Below are positions 43,798 through 55,247 of a DNA stretch of 64,000 nucleotides, in pieces. Within the stretch, counting starts at the first letter, position 1; each line of letters opens with the position of its first letter. The stretch lies in assembly GCA_022695795.1 (NCBI GenBank), contig MU404076.1:372001-436000 (forward strand). Direction: 5' to 3'. The notes beneath the pieces were generated by a model that was not told where the DNA came from, made no database searches, and saw only the letters and a list, made by a program, of their open reading frames with translations. The position numbers and the translations under genes were made by a program. This stretch comes from Biscogniauxia marginata. Its lineage: Eukaryota > Ascomycota > Sordariomycetes > Xylariales > Xylariaceae.

Positions 43798-45472
43798 TCA
43801 TGGAAAGGCGCTACGCCACTGAAGCAAGGCACCGAAACCGGAGGCGAGGACGACCATCCACCGGAACAACGCACCTTTCGCGGAGGGGCTGCCGAGGCCG
43901 AGCACCATCCACAGCCAGTAGCCGACACCCTTGACCTTGCGGCCGTCGCGGTCGAAGTCGGGGTTGATGCTCTGCAGCCACACGAAGAGCTTGAAGTCCG
44001 GGGGCGAGTGCGGCGGGTACCGCATGCGCAGCAGCGACTCCATCCAGGACGGCGTCTCGACCAGGGTCCGCCGGTGCGTGAAGCCGTCGAACGACGCACG
44101 CCCGTGGTACGATCCCGTCCCGGACCCGCCCACGCCGCCGAAGGGGAGCGTGGATACCGCGCCGTGCATGTACGAGTCGTTGATGGTTGCTCCTCCAGAT
44201 GTAACTCTGCCGAGGACTAGGGAAAGGGGGGAAAATGTTAGTTAACCCTTTTCTTTGGTATGATTGTTAAGAGAAAGAACAACAACACTCACTCTTCTCA
44301 TTTTCGGCTTTTGAACCGAAAGTCACCACGGTCAGAGGGGTAGAGTCAACCGTGTTTGCGATCTTGATAGCTTCATCTAGGTCATCATACGGTAGTATAG
44401 ACCAGACCGATCCAAATGATTCCTCTTGCATCATAGGGTCGTCGGTAGAGTCTACGAGCACGGCAGTAGGCTCGATAAATAGTTCGGACCTGTCCGTCTC
44501 GCCGCCCATGACTATCTTGCCGTTGGTCGTGTCAAGCATCTTCTTCATCCGGTCGAATTGCCTCTCGTTGATGATACGCGAGTAGTCCCCACTTGCCTTA
44601 GCCCCCTCGGGGTAGAACGTTTTGAGAGTCGCATTCAGACACTTGATGAACTCGTCCACCACATCTTTGTGCACGAGCACGTAGTTGTGCGAGAGACAGA
44701 CTTGGCCGGCATTGAGAGTCTTACCCCACATCAGACGACGGGCAGCCAAGGCTAAATTCGTGGATTTGGTAATGAAGGCAGGGTTTCTACCACCGAGCTC
44801 TAGAGTCACGGGAGTAAGCGTCTCAGCAGCCTTCTTCGAGATGACCTTGGCAACCGCAGAGCCGCCGGTATAGAATATCTTGTCCCACTTCTCATTGAGC
44901 AGGGCCGTGGTTTCGGGAACGGCGCCGTTGACGACGCGGAACGAGGTGGGGTCCAGGTACTTCTCAATCATCTCCTTCATGACCATAGCGACGGCCGGAG
45001 CATTCTCCGAGGGCTTGACGATAGCGGTGCATCCTGCAGAAATGGCGCCGATTAGAGGCGCGAGGTTGAGCATCATAGGAAAATTATAAGGGCCGATGAT
45101 TAGGACGGTGCCCAAGGGTTCCTTTCTGATGCGTGGTCTGAGAGGGGCGAAGGTCAGTGGATAGTCAAGGTCCTTGTCATCTTTAACCCAGGTCTTCAAC
45201 TTCTTGAGCGTAAGTTGAAGATCCGAGGACGTGTGGCTAATCTCAGAGAATATCGCTTCGTGCCAGGGCTTGTTTAGATCCTGCTTCAAGGCGGCCTGGA
45301 AGCGCTCCGAATAGTCTTGCAACCCCCACCACAGTTTTCTCAACTGGACAAGACGCCACTCGACGTCTTTGGTCTTCTGGGATTGATACGACTCGCGGAC
45401 GGTGGCGGCGATTTTGGCAATTTCGTCCACCGGGGTGGTCTCGAAGGCGGGAATCTTGATATCAGACGTCAT
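43798..45472 (-). CDS. Fatty aldehyde dehydrogenase, ALDH3 type (membrane-anchored)
   Basis: Exons 45472-44293 and 44216-43798 give 532 aa; the 76-nt intron splits the Ile codon of NEKILGRVTSGGATIND. ALDH3-like: it lacks the long N-terminus of ALDH1/2 and has IIGPYNFP (124-131), the GGS NAD motif (203-205), LELGGRNPAF with the general base Glu225 and the catalytic Cys259 in NAGQVCLSHN, and MQEESFGSVWSILPY and PFGGVGGSGTGSYHG near the end. It oxidises medium/long-chain aldehydes to acids with NAD(P). The C-terminal ~50 residues contain two hydrophobic stretches (GYWLWMVLGLGS and ALFRWMVVLASGFGALL), a tail anchor like that of yeast Hfd1 and mammalian ALDH3A2, so ER, lipid droplet or mitochondrial outer membrane location is likely. 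All catalytic residues are present. Confidence 0.94.
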
Positions 45473-46935
45473 CGTTGTTTATGTTGGGAGAGAAGAGTGT
45501 TGATGTGGGAGGAAAGGAGAAGACTGCTTATTTTAGGGGATGCATCTCAAGTACTAAAAAAATGAACGAGTATCCAAGGATGAATGAAACCTCAGGTCGA
45601 AAGGTGGATATGACACTAAGCAAGTGAGCTATGGTTGTTGACCCTTGTGGGTATGCGATCGAGTCGCGGTCACAGGCGATGTGGACCGGAGATGGCTGCA
45701 TGTAGCTTTTGCAACCGAGATTGAGAGATTGCGTTGCCTCGGAGGTCCCCAGGCTGGCCAGGTCTCGAACCCAATACCTTTCAAACCATGTCTCTGATGA
45801 TCAGACAAGGAGGTGCGATCGGAGCCGCATTGAGGAAAGCTCATGTGTGGTGAAGAATACAGGGGGTTTTTTAGTAGGCCGAGCCGAGGTTCTATTGGGT
45901 CAAATCAAGGCAAGAAATGGTTGTCGGTCGCCGCGGAGCCCAAGGGACGAGGAATGTGATGCTGAGCTACCTACCTAAGGTGCCTAACCTAGGTACCTAG
46001 TGTTTAGAGAGGAGGGGGGAAATATCTATGAATGAGGTTGTACATTACTATAATACTTACTATGATAACTAATCAATGTTCTAGGGAACATAGGGAGATG
46101 GAAATTGATTAGGTATATTTTCTCATACTAATATGTACTAGGTGCATGTATGACATGGTATTTAGTTTAGAAAGGATTCTAAAGCATCCATTAAACATTA
46201 ATCTAGTAGAGATAATCATCAGTTCATTACCTAAGATAGATCAAATGGACATGAAGCTTTGACCAGGAATCAATCAATAGTACCTACCTAGTGCGCAGGG
46301 AGGCCATCACGGGCTTTGATTGGCTACCGAGCGACGGGCTTTTTGCTCTTTCTGGTCAAGGTCGTTGACGGGCCTAACCGGTCGGTATATTGATAACGGT
46401 TAGCTGATCAACTAGATTACCTGTTACCTCCTATTGTAATTCACGTATTTGAGGGGCTTGCTTAGAAGAAACGTGTTGCGAGGATCGAAAGAAAACTACG
46501 TGCAATTATGAAGTGTTTATTAGAGGTATACTCACGTTACATCCATCAAATCTAGACATAGGTCTCTAGGCTTGGCTGAAACTTTGACATGTGGTCCGTG
46601 CTCACTGATAAAAAGAGGCTGCCAGCTATTTTACGGCTGTCCGGCAGTGGCGGAATCGAGAGGCTTACCTAACACACCGAGTATCTCAAGCACGGACCAA
46701 TCATTAGTTTGTGTTAAAAAAAAAAGGAGAGCCAATGCTGCCCTATCTGGTGACCCGCTTTTCTCTTAGCTCGATACACCAAAAAGTTGCATTCAAAATT
46801 CCCCCACCAACTTCTTTTTTTTTTCCTGCGATTCGCAACCACACGCATCACGCAGACAACATCCAACCGTCACCACCGACCACTTAGGCGCAGGATTTAA
46901 CTTCTTTGCGTCCTCGAACCTCATCATCGGTAGCA
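45473..46935. other. Intergenic spacer, divergent promoters
   Basis: 1.46 kb between divergent genes. It contains CCTAGGTACC-like motifs near 45965-46000 and an AT-rich stretch at 46020-46220; CT-rich leader precedes RPL22. Near 45770 a GGTTCGAGACC sequence (minus strand) resembles a tRNA B box but no cloverleaf forms. Confidence 0.55.
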
Positions 46936-47588
46936 ATGGCTCCCCAGACAGTATGTACCACATGACACCGCTTTGCTGTTGGTCTAGTCTCCCTGGCGAA
47001 TTTCCCTCCCAGCGAGACGATGGCGTGAAGCAGTAGGCTAAGGTCAAAACTTTTTGCAACATGTAGAAGAGATCCGGAAAGGCTAGCAAGACGACGAAGA
47101 AGGTAAGAGCAATCCAATACTGCACTCGGTCTCAAAAGACATTGAATTGAAACTTTTACTCACAATAACGACTCTAGTTCGTCATCAACGCTCAGCAGCC
47201 CGCCAGCGACAAGATCTTCGATACGGCTGCCTTCGAGAAGTTCCTCCAGGACAAGATAAAGGTTGACGGCCGTGTTGGTAACCTCGGAGACACCATTGTC
47301 ATCCAGCAAGCTGGCGAGGGCAAGATCGAGATCATTGCCCACAACGAGCTCTCTGGCCGATACCTCAAGTACCTGTGAGTCTTCCCGCGCAACGATATGA
47401 CTTCGTTGGTCCAGGGCATAGGTCAAGATCTAGACATGGTTACTGACAGTATCGTGAACAGGACCAAGAAGTTCCTCAAGAAGATGCAGCTCCGTGACTG
47501 GCTGCGCGTCGTGTCCACCTCCAAGGGTGTTTACGAGCTTAAGTTCTTCAACGTGGTCAACGATGAGGCCGACGATGATGACGATTAA
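46936..47588 (+). CDS. RPL22: 60S ribosomal protein L22 (eL22)
   Basis: Four exons, 46936-46950 (only 15 nt), 47067-47102 (36 nt), 47178-47374 and 47462-47588, give 124 aa. Typical ribosomal-protein gene architecture in Pezizomycotina: tiny 5' exons and several introns. The protein reads [25 protein letters not shown]..., with the conserved [59 protein letters not shown] and YELKFFNV blocks and an Asp-rich C-terminus, all standard for eL22. It binds rRNA on the large subunit near the tunnel exit. The 15-nt first exon was placed because ATGGCTCCCCAGACA is followed by GTATGT and joins exactly in frame. CT-rich promoter upstream. Confidence 0.96.
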
Positions 47589-47851
47589 ATGGGCATATGG
47601 TGGTAATGGGTCATGGGCAACCAGGAAATGGGGTGTGTGGACTTGGTATAGGACAGGCACTCTCACGATATACCACAAAATAGACTCGGGCGCCAGCAAA
47701 TGGATTCTGCCATTGCGATGAACTAGACATCTTGATTTCATGCTAATACGTGAATGCTCTATATATGATCTAGTCGTGACTTACTTTCTCTATGGGCCAT
47801 TATGTATGTATATGTAGTATATGTACAAGGGCAAAGACACCTTATATACCT

Positions 47852-48952
47852 TCAAGGCAATGCCCTCATGACGCCTTCAAATGCTACCAATGCCATCGCA
47901 TTTGCCGGAAACGCTCTCAAAATGCAAGGCAGGAAGCCTCTCCAATAACCCCTCGCTCCACTGTCTCTATATACCGCCCGCGCAGCCTCCAACCAGCTCC
48001 CGTACCTAGGCGTGCCGTCGCCAAGCCTCCCACCCAAGGGATCAGTCATGATGCGCTGCTTGACGACATCGCTCGGGTAGCTGGTGATCCAGAAGATCTG
48101 GGCGCTGAGGCCGCCAGCCCAGAAGTTGACAGAGGGCGCGCTAAGTGAGGTGCGCTCGCGCAAGAGGCGCGACAGCACGTCGTACGACCCCCACCAGCAG
48201 AAGAAGAAGGACCTGAACAAGAGCGTCGCCCCGAGCCCCTTGTACACGCCCCGGATCCCGTGCGCCCCGTAGATCTTGCGCAAGCAGTCTAGCGGGCCCG
48301 AATACAGCCGCTCCGACTTGCGCGCCGAGTACTGGATCTGCAGGCGCGCCTTCACGTGCTCTACGGGCGCCGCTATGCAGCTCACTGTGAGCCCGGCCAT
48401 GATGCCGGCGATCCCGTGGCCGTAGGACGGGAGGTGGTGCACGGCATCCGATGCTGATGATGATGACAGTGGGGCGTCATGGTGATGGGGGAAGACGTTC
48501 TCGGCGAGCAGCCGACGGTAGATGGTCAGGCTACCGAGCATTAAAGAGTCCATGAACATCCAGCCGACGAGCGGCGGCGAGGCGCCCTTGTACAGGCCCC
48601 GCACGCCCTCGTTGCGGACCGTCTGGACGACGCATTGGAGGGGCCCGCTGAAGCGCGACGGGTCCGTCGTCTGAAGACGCACCTTGACCGTGTCGAAGGG
48701 GTGGCCGACTGTTGTTTTTTTGCGCCCCCCGGTATAGTTAGCTAGCTGATCTTTGACTAACTTATCATCTTTCGACAGCCTTTACGTAAGACGTGGAGGA
48801 GAACACAGAGAAAGGGGGGGGAGAGAGATGAACTTTGATATAAGTCACATACCTGTTAGCTTGGCGATGCCGGAGAAGACGCCGGCCACGAAACCCTTAT
48901 AGTTCTTGCTGCCCGTAATCTCCACCGGCTTCGGCTTCTGGATGGCCTCCAT
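47852..48952 (-). CDS. Mitochondrial carrier family protein (SLC25, Ymc1/Crc1-like)
   Basis: Exons 48952-48853 and 48708-47852, with a 144-nt intron splitting the Val codon of KLTVGHPFD, give 318 aa. An inner-membrane solute carrier with three repeats. The Px[DE]xx[KR]x[RK] signatures are all present: GHPFDTVKVR, AAPVEHVKAR and SYPSDVVKQR; in the second the acidic residue is Glu. Further family marks are the GLYKGASPPLVGWMFMDS block, RGVYKGLGATLL and YWRGFLPCILRAFPANAM. The strong match of the opening KGFVAGVFSGIAKLTVGHPFDTVKVRLQ and PLVGWMFMDSLMLG points to the yeast Ymc1/Ymc2/carnitine-carrier branch; substrate not certain. The insert after repeat one (HHHDAPLSSSSASD) is a lineage-specific loop. 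It converges on RPL22 with 263 bp between stop codons. Confidence 0.92.
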
Positions 48953-51322
48953 GTTCTAAGGTAGGTTGCTCGCGACAACGACTAAACTGCTACATTGGAA
49001 TTGGCATCCAGAGTGGTCTCCCGAGCTTTTGCTACCTCCGTGACGGTAGATTGATGTTTCGAAGTTGAATTTCGCTTAGTTTTAGCGAGGTAACGATTGG
49101 ATGACGGAGGGGTCGAAGAGATTTTGCAGTTCTTTTCTTTTTTTATAGTACTAGTAGGTAGCAATAGAGACGGGACAGAATGGCACACCGGAATTTACGG
49201 AGCTAGTGCCGCGATCGGCGCTATCGATTTACAAAGTTTCACAGCATGCTGGAAAGTCCGATGGCTCACTTTCGTGCCCGTCTGGCAGTTACATCCCGAT
49301 CTGTGTGATGAATCATGATTAATGATGTCATTCAAAAGGGGGAAAGAGGGAAAGGGGGAAGAAAAGACAAGAGCCTGGAACAGAGAGAATACGTAAACGA
49401 AATGGAGATTGACCCCTTTTCTAATTAATATCTAACAGAGGCTCACTCACATTGAATATTCACTCCCACCGCGGGCGCAAATATCGATATCCCCCCAGAC
49501 TCATCGGAGCACATCCACATGTTAACGAGCCCGTAAAAGTCCAGCCGGTCATAATGCACAATCCTCCACAACCAGGTTCCTCGCGTGCTGCGCTCTCTCG
49601 ATGCCTGGACTAAACAACCCTCTCGCACTCCCCCCCCCGGTGTCTACGCGCGCAGATCCTCCGCTCCAGCGCCGACATTCCGGCGTCGCGGTGCTGGGAG
49701 GAGGAAGGTCTGCTACGCTCTGTCGAGCACGGGGAGGGGGGGCTGACTTTAATGTAATATATGCCTAGGTATGTAGGTAGATAGGTTAGGTGTTTATACC
49801 TACTTATATCTTGGCGAGGGCAAGCCGAGGATGAGGTAAGGTAGGTAGGTATACAGGCAGACAGCTTTTCTTTTCCTTTCATCCCGCCAAAATCTTTTTT
49901 CTTTTTCTCCATCGGTCCCCCGAGAGAGACAGAGACAAAAAGAGAGAGAGCCATAGCAGCGAAGAAAAGGGGGTCAAGTGACGACGAATGATAAGAAGTC
50001 CCGCGAGCCAATCTTATGTACCTAGTAATCATTAGAGATCCATCTAGTAACACGTTGCCGGAAACCAACTCGTATACACCTACATAAAAATGTAAATAAA
50101 AGGGGGACTTAAAAATATTGGACGGGAGAGTAGAGGTGAGCGAGATAGTTTGGAATGCCGGGAAGTGGTATCCCTTCCCTTCCCCCCTTTTACTTGGGTG
50201 AGCGAGCCTTGTGTGCGACGCAACCGGAGATGGCTGTCGCTTGTTGTTGGGCTGAAAGAAAGAGAGATTTTTAATTTCTAAGCTAGCCAACAATTAAATG
50301 TGCTTTCGCTCATATCGATATCGAGAGGTGATAATCCGGGCTTCAACTGCTATCCCTCCTATGGTAGCTGCCGCCTCTATCCCTTACATATTCCTCTTTG
50401 CGGACACATGCTACAGCTCTGAGTAGACCCTAGCTATGTGGATGATACTATCTACTCATCGCATACAAATAATTCTTTATTTAGAAACGTGATGGGAATA
50501 TCAGCACTTAGTGTCTCGTCATCTATCCAGTGCTTTTCTTTTGTTGTGACTAGGGGCTAGTTTCTTTCTTGTGTCTATATCGACCTATACAAAGACTAAG
50601 AGCAGACGTAACCTCTGCACTTCTATTCGATGATGTTCGCTCCTTTACTATATCCTTCCAATTGATTATATTAAACCACTTCTAAGCATTGGATTGGTTT
50701 TACATTGTACGGAATCCTCCTACTGAAAATACTTTATCGAGGATGCTAATAACGAAACTCACGGATATTCACACAAAAAAGCTTTGCAGTTTTGAACTGA
50801 GGCAATTTGTCTATCCAGTTTGAATTGAATCTATTTATTTCATTTCAGCCATAATTATCGTGGGCGATTCTCCTCCTCTCCAATCTAAGTCTCACTTAGT
50901 TAACCGCAGACGAATAATACACAGGCGACAGGAAGAGAGAAGCTATAGCTATAGCTAGTGGTCCTTTTGGCCAACTGCCCGCGAAACCCTTATAAGAAGG
51001 GCGGGATAATACGTATCATTTGACGCCCGCCGTTTTAATCGAAGCAAAGGACAGACGAGACGTGTCATGGTATCAACTGGATATCCCTAACTGGGGTTCC
51101 GTAGATTAAAATGCTGGTAATACAAGCCGATGAAGAAAGACGAGGAGACATGATCGGTGGAATGGACACTAAAACTAGTTATCCAAGATGTATCCAGCTT
51201 AGCCGTTGTGTTTGTCATAGGCGCTCAATCCTTTTCCACAGGTCACAACATGCTAATATCTGGAGATGGTACATCTTGATGAGAGAATTTGTACAAGAAT
51301 AAAAGAATGGATATAACGGCAT
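48953..51322. other. Intergenic spacer
   Basis: 2.4 kb. GTAGGTAGGTA-type motifs near 49760-49860 and AT-rich sequence after 50300. A 227-codon minus-strand frame (50293-49610) lacks an ATG start, coding bias or any motif and is taken as chance. No gene supported. Confidence 0.5.
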
Positions 51323-54300
51323 CTAGTATACCGTCGACTTCTTGCGGCGCTCAAATAGCCGAGAGAATCCGTGGCTACCCTTATCCTCCGTTGGAGAAGG
51401 TAGAGAAGCTAGGGTTGAAGGTGGTGGCTCCGAGTCACGGAGGAAATTCGCCAAATCAGACGTCGCAGAGTTGGATACAGCTTCCCGGGGCTCGAATTTC
51501 CTCATTGGAACACGACCACTGGATTCGGTCTGAGGGCGAATTGTTGATGCGAAATTGTTTCCAAACTTTTCCGCACCAGGTGGGATGACGATAGGGGTGT
51601 GGCTCTTGTTATTGCCCGCCCGGCTGCTGAGAGATCTACTCATAGATCTCTCGCCAGCATTGGATAATTTACGACTCAAACTTGAGCCTGACCCACCATT
51701 CGAACTGCCGGCTGACCTCAGTCGCGCTATTAGATTGGGCGCGCTGGCCTTCTTCTTTGGAATGACGACTGGTTGTGGCGTTGGTTCCGGCGGTGGTGGT
51801 GGGTAATTGTTCAGGAAATCGATCAAACTCTCCTCCTGCTTTTGCTTTTGCTTTGGCATGGGCTTTGGCGTCATCCCTAGCTCTAGTTCATCTTCCTCAT
51901 CGCTGAAGTCAATGGCGTAGGGATCACGGACTCGGCGCCGTGTCCGCTTTGGCATCATATCGTCATCGTCGAAATTATCTGCGGAGTAAAATTGTGACTT
52001 GTTCGTCTTATTCAAAAGAGCGCTTTGGGAGTTTAACGATGAAGGGGCAGATGATTCTGTTACATTCGTCGATGTTCGGCTCTCTCGAACATTAGGGACT
52101 GTCGCGTCCACCGCCTTGCCTCCAACAGCTCCTGTCATTTGTAATTGATCTGAATCCATAGTGGTTCTAAACGGAGCTACGGTGCGAGGAATCCGAGGAT
52201 TGTTACTGTTAGCATTAGGGGGTCCTCGGCGGATAAAATCGATCAGCTCGGAGCTTTCGCTAGACTGATTGACGGTGGGATCTCTTGCTTGAAGGCGGAT
52301 TCGAGCGCTATAGTCGGTCCGCCGGCTGTCTATGCTAGCGTTTCCCTTGGAATGAGTAGGTCCGGTGATGTTTCGTACAACAGTCGAGTTCCCTAGAGTA
52401 GCTCGTGTGGGGTATGCTGCGCCAGTGTCGCCGGGTGGACCAGTAGAGCGGATGAATTCCGCAAAGTCGTTCATTGATTCCCTAGGAACCCGAGCATCCC
52501 TAGCCTGAGGAACGGTGCCTGTACGCACCCTCGAAGAGGTAGAAGGTGCTCTAGGGACCGTCCCGCCATATCTCCCGTTGATAGGAAAGGCTGTGGGGGG
52601 ATGCGAACTCAAGCCAGTTGCCTTAGTGATTGATATAGATCTTTTGAGTGAAGAAGACCTCGAGCGTTTAGTGTCTTCACTCTTCCGGGACCTTGGGGAA
52701 GGAGCTTTAGGGCTATTATTTTGCTGAATTATAGGAGACTATGATTCTATTAGGACTTTTGTTATGGGAATTAAGGTAATGGTCACTTACATTCGTGTCT
52801 CGCATATTCTCTGGAGTCAGAGTATATTGAAGTGTCTCGTTGCTTTGGATCAGCTCCTCAAAGTTGCGGGCTACATCCACAGGCCTAATAGAATTACTGC
52901 TGTCTTCAGAGCTTCGCATTGGCTTGAACTTGGCGGATGTGGAAGGTGACGGCGACTCGGTTTGAACGGGGCGTGGGAGTTTGGGCGATTCGGGTGGTAC
53001 GCGTTGAGCTAAGCTTGGCTGCTCATTTCTATAATTCGGTCTGCTAACACTTCTCTCAGGTAGAATTGGCAGTGGTGAACTTCTCATGGTAGTGACTGGC
53101 GTATGAGAAAAATCGGGGGCTTCCTCTAAGGTTATTCCGGTATGGCTGGTGAAGATCGTGACTTGACTCGGCGCGGTTGGGGTGGACAGCGTAGGAGAAG
53201 GTATCGATTTAGGGGGTGATCGGTTCCGGAGACGAGGAGAAACCACAGTATTGACATGCTGACCGTCATTCGTAGAGGGAATAACGATGGTGTTTCTGTT
53301 GTAGATAGTGACAGAAGGCAGATCCGCATCATTTTCCTCAACGATAGGAGGTGTCGAATTACCAGCTTCACGGGCAGTGCTTGCTGAGCGCGCAACCGGA
53401 CTAAGGAGGGGATCGTGCGCATCAACAGAACCGGCTTGCGATCTGATACTTGGGCTTCGAGGTCCCTGAACGTCAATAAGCCGAAGGGAGCGGACACTAT
53501 TGGACCTTGCCTGTATGAGGGATGGTGGCCTTCCCGACTCCGAGATTGCCGGTGAGTTTGCTCCCCCGATAGACACTCGCGACGATGTCATGATCTCAGG
53601 CTCTTCCGTGAACTCTTCAATCTCGTCCTCTTCAATTTCGGGTTGAGATGCATTGCCTGTAGTCACCACCGCCAAGCCAGCGGCTGCTGTTCTACCCACA
53701 GCTGTAGCGCCGGTCACCATCTTCTCAACTAGTCCACTTGATGATTTCGCTTCAGATCCAGCCTCGGCCTGCCCCTTTAATCCATACGAACCCCGGCCAG
53801 TGGTAGTGTTTTCAACGCCATTCGTAGATTTCTTATGGCGAGATACGGCACTCATAAAATCTCTGTCTCCATCCGGGGCAGAAATATCTGCAATATTTCT
53901 GGAGTTCAGCTGCTCAGACTTACCCTTGGTATCTTTTGGGGCAACATCATCGTCAGATACATTAGCTGATATGTACCAGGGGCGTTTACGGGACGGAAGC
54001 GAGCGTGCACGCCGAATCGAAACATGTGAGAGAATTAGTCCAGCAGCTGAAGGCCGGGGAGCAATCCAACTCCTCGGACGGGGAGGAAGGCTCTCCCCAT
54101 CTTGATCCTCCTCCTCATCGCTGTAGGTGACCTCGATATCGCTGTCTGGTAGAGGAAGGGAGGCTGGATCGAGGTCGCTTGTGTTAGCCTTTGCAGTTCC
54201 TTTCTCTGCGGACCCAACCTCTACCTCTCCTTCGTCGTGAATAATTGCGTCTCTATGTGCCCGAAGCGACGAAGATAAATCCGTGACACTGCTAGCACGT

Positions 54301-55247
54301 CTTATTTGAGAGGCTGAGCTGCGAGAGAAGGAACGAGAAAAGTTGGGTTCCAATGGGGACCGTATCCTCTTTTTCCAAGCGCGCCAGAGCCTACCAAGAG
54401 TTCGGTCAAGAGCAACACGTTCCATGTCGAGTTCCTCGACTACAATGCGATCTGCCAGTCCCCTTGGAGGCAGAATACCATCCTTTAGGTCCTTTTCATA
54501 CTTAGCCCGCAAGCGGTTGAACGCCGCCTGTCCAGCCACAACCAGGACATGTTCGCCCATGAATTCAAGGATAGAAGTCAGGAAAATGGCAACCGCCGGG
54601 GGCACGGTTTCCGAGGAGAAGTCCTCCGATTCTCCTCTGAGATGCTCTTGTTCCATGTAGAGGTCTTCGTCCTCCTCTTCCATATCTCCAAGGGAGGAGT
54701 ATACCATGCACCGAAGTCTAGTCCTCTTCCATACTAACTCGAGATCCCAGTCTTTAGGCAATTCCGTGGATGATTCCTGCGAAGACTGGGCCAGATCTGC
54801 GACTTCGCCGCCCCCGAGATACTCTCTGAGCTCCTCCTCAGCCTGGTTGATGGCATCTTTGGCGAGTTTCGGCTTTAAAACTTCGCTTACGGCGGGTCGT
54901 AGAGCGGATAGGGTCGTGGATTTTGAGACGGCAATAATATTAAACAACAACTGATCCACAAAGTTGTTCGCAAGCTGAAGTGCCCCGGGAGAGACGAGGG
55001 CTGTCTCTCCTGAAGGCTCAATCCCCGCCTCATCGTACCACGATTCAGAATAGTTGTCGTGGTCGGTGGTAACAATCTGCGAAGCGGCAGAGGCAGCAAT
55101 GAAAGCTGCCTCCGGAGTCACGGTGAGGGGGGGAGTCATTAAACCGTGGGTTCCAATGGTGGATGGCCTGTCACTCGAGAAACTCTGAGTTCGTGAGCGA
55201 GCATGTCGCGGGGTATTAGCGACTCCGCTGGAGGAAGTAGACGACAT
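51323..55247 (-). CDS. Large fungal protein of unknown function with histone-fold-like N-terminus and four short repeated motifs
   Basis: Exons 55247-52791 and 52723-51323 give 1285 aa; the 67-nt intron (GTAAGT...TTCAG) lies between codons. The start is the first in-frame ATG (MSSTSSSG); an extension upstream would need GTG. Not recognised by name. N-terminal third: two helical segments (about 85-144 and 214-247) whose pattern recalls histone-fold pairs, with conserved VSPGALQLANNFVDQLLFNI, VWKRTRLRCMVYSSLG and a Trp-rich LGRLWRAWKKRIRSP helix at about 283-297. The middle (300-815) is long, Ser/Pro/Glu-rich and disordered. Just before the intron stands FEELIQSNETLQYTLTPENMRD. The last 380 residues carry four copies of [FL]-hydrophobic-x-F-[IL]-[RN]-x(2,3)-P-P (see findings) and basic patches (KRTRRRVRD). 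Nuclear or chromatin role is a guess from these traits. Confidence 0.8.

Noticed and set aside
36649..45472. Terpene or other metabolite gene cluster around GGPP synthase
   Set aside because: Neighbours are conserved housekeeping genes; no cyclase, P450, transporter or regulator seen.
45740..45830. tRNA-like B box GGTTCGAGACC on the minus strand
   Set aside because: T-stem pairs only through G-T wobbles and no matching acceptor stem or A box at the right distance.
49610..50293. 227-codon minus-strand open frame
   Set aside because: Opens from TTG, no codon bias, no motif; translation is low-complexity leader-like sequence.
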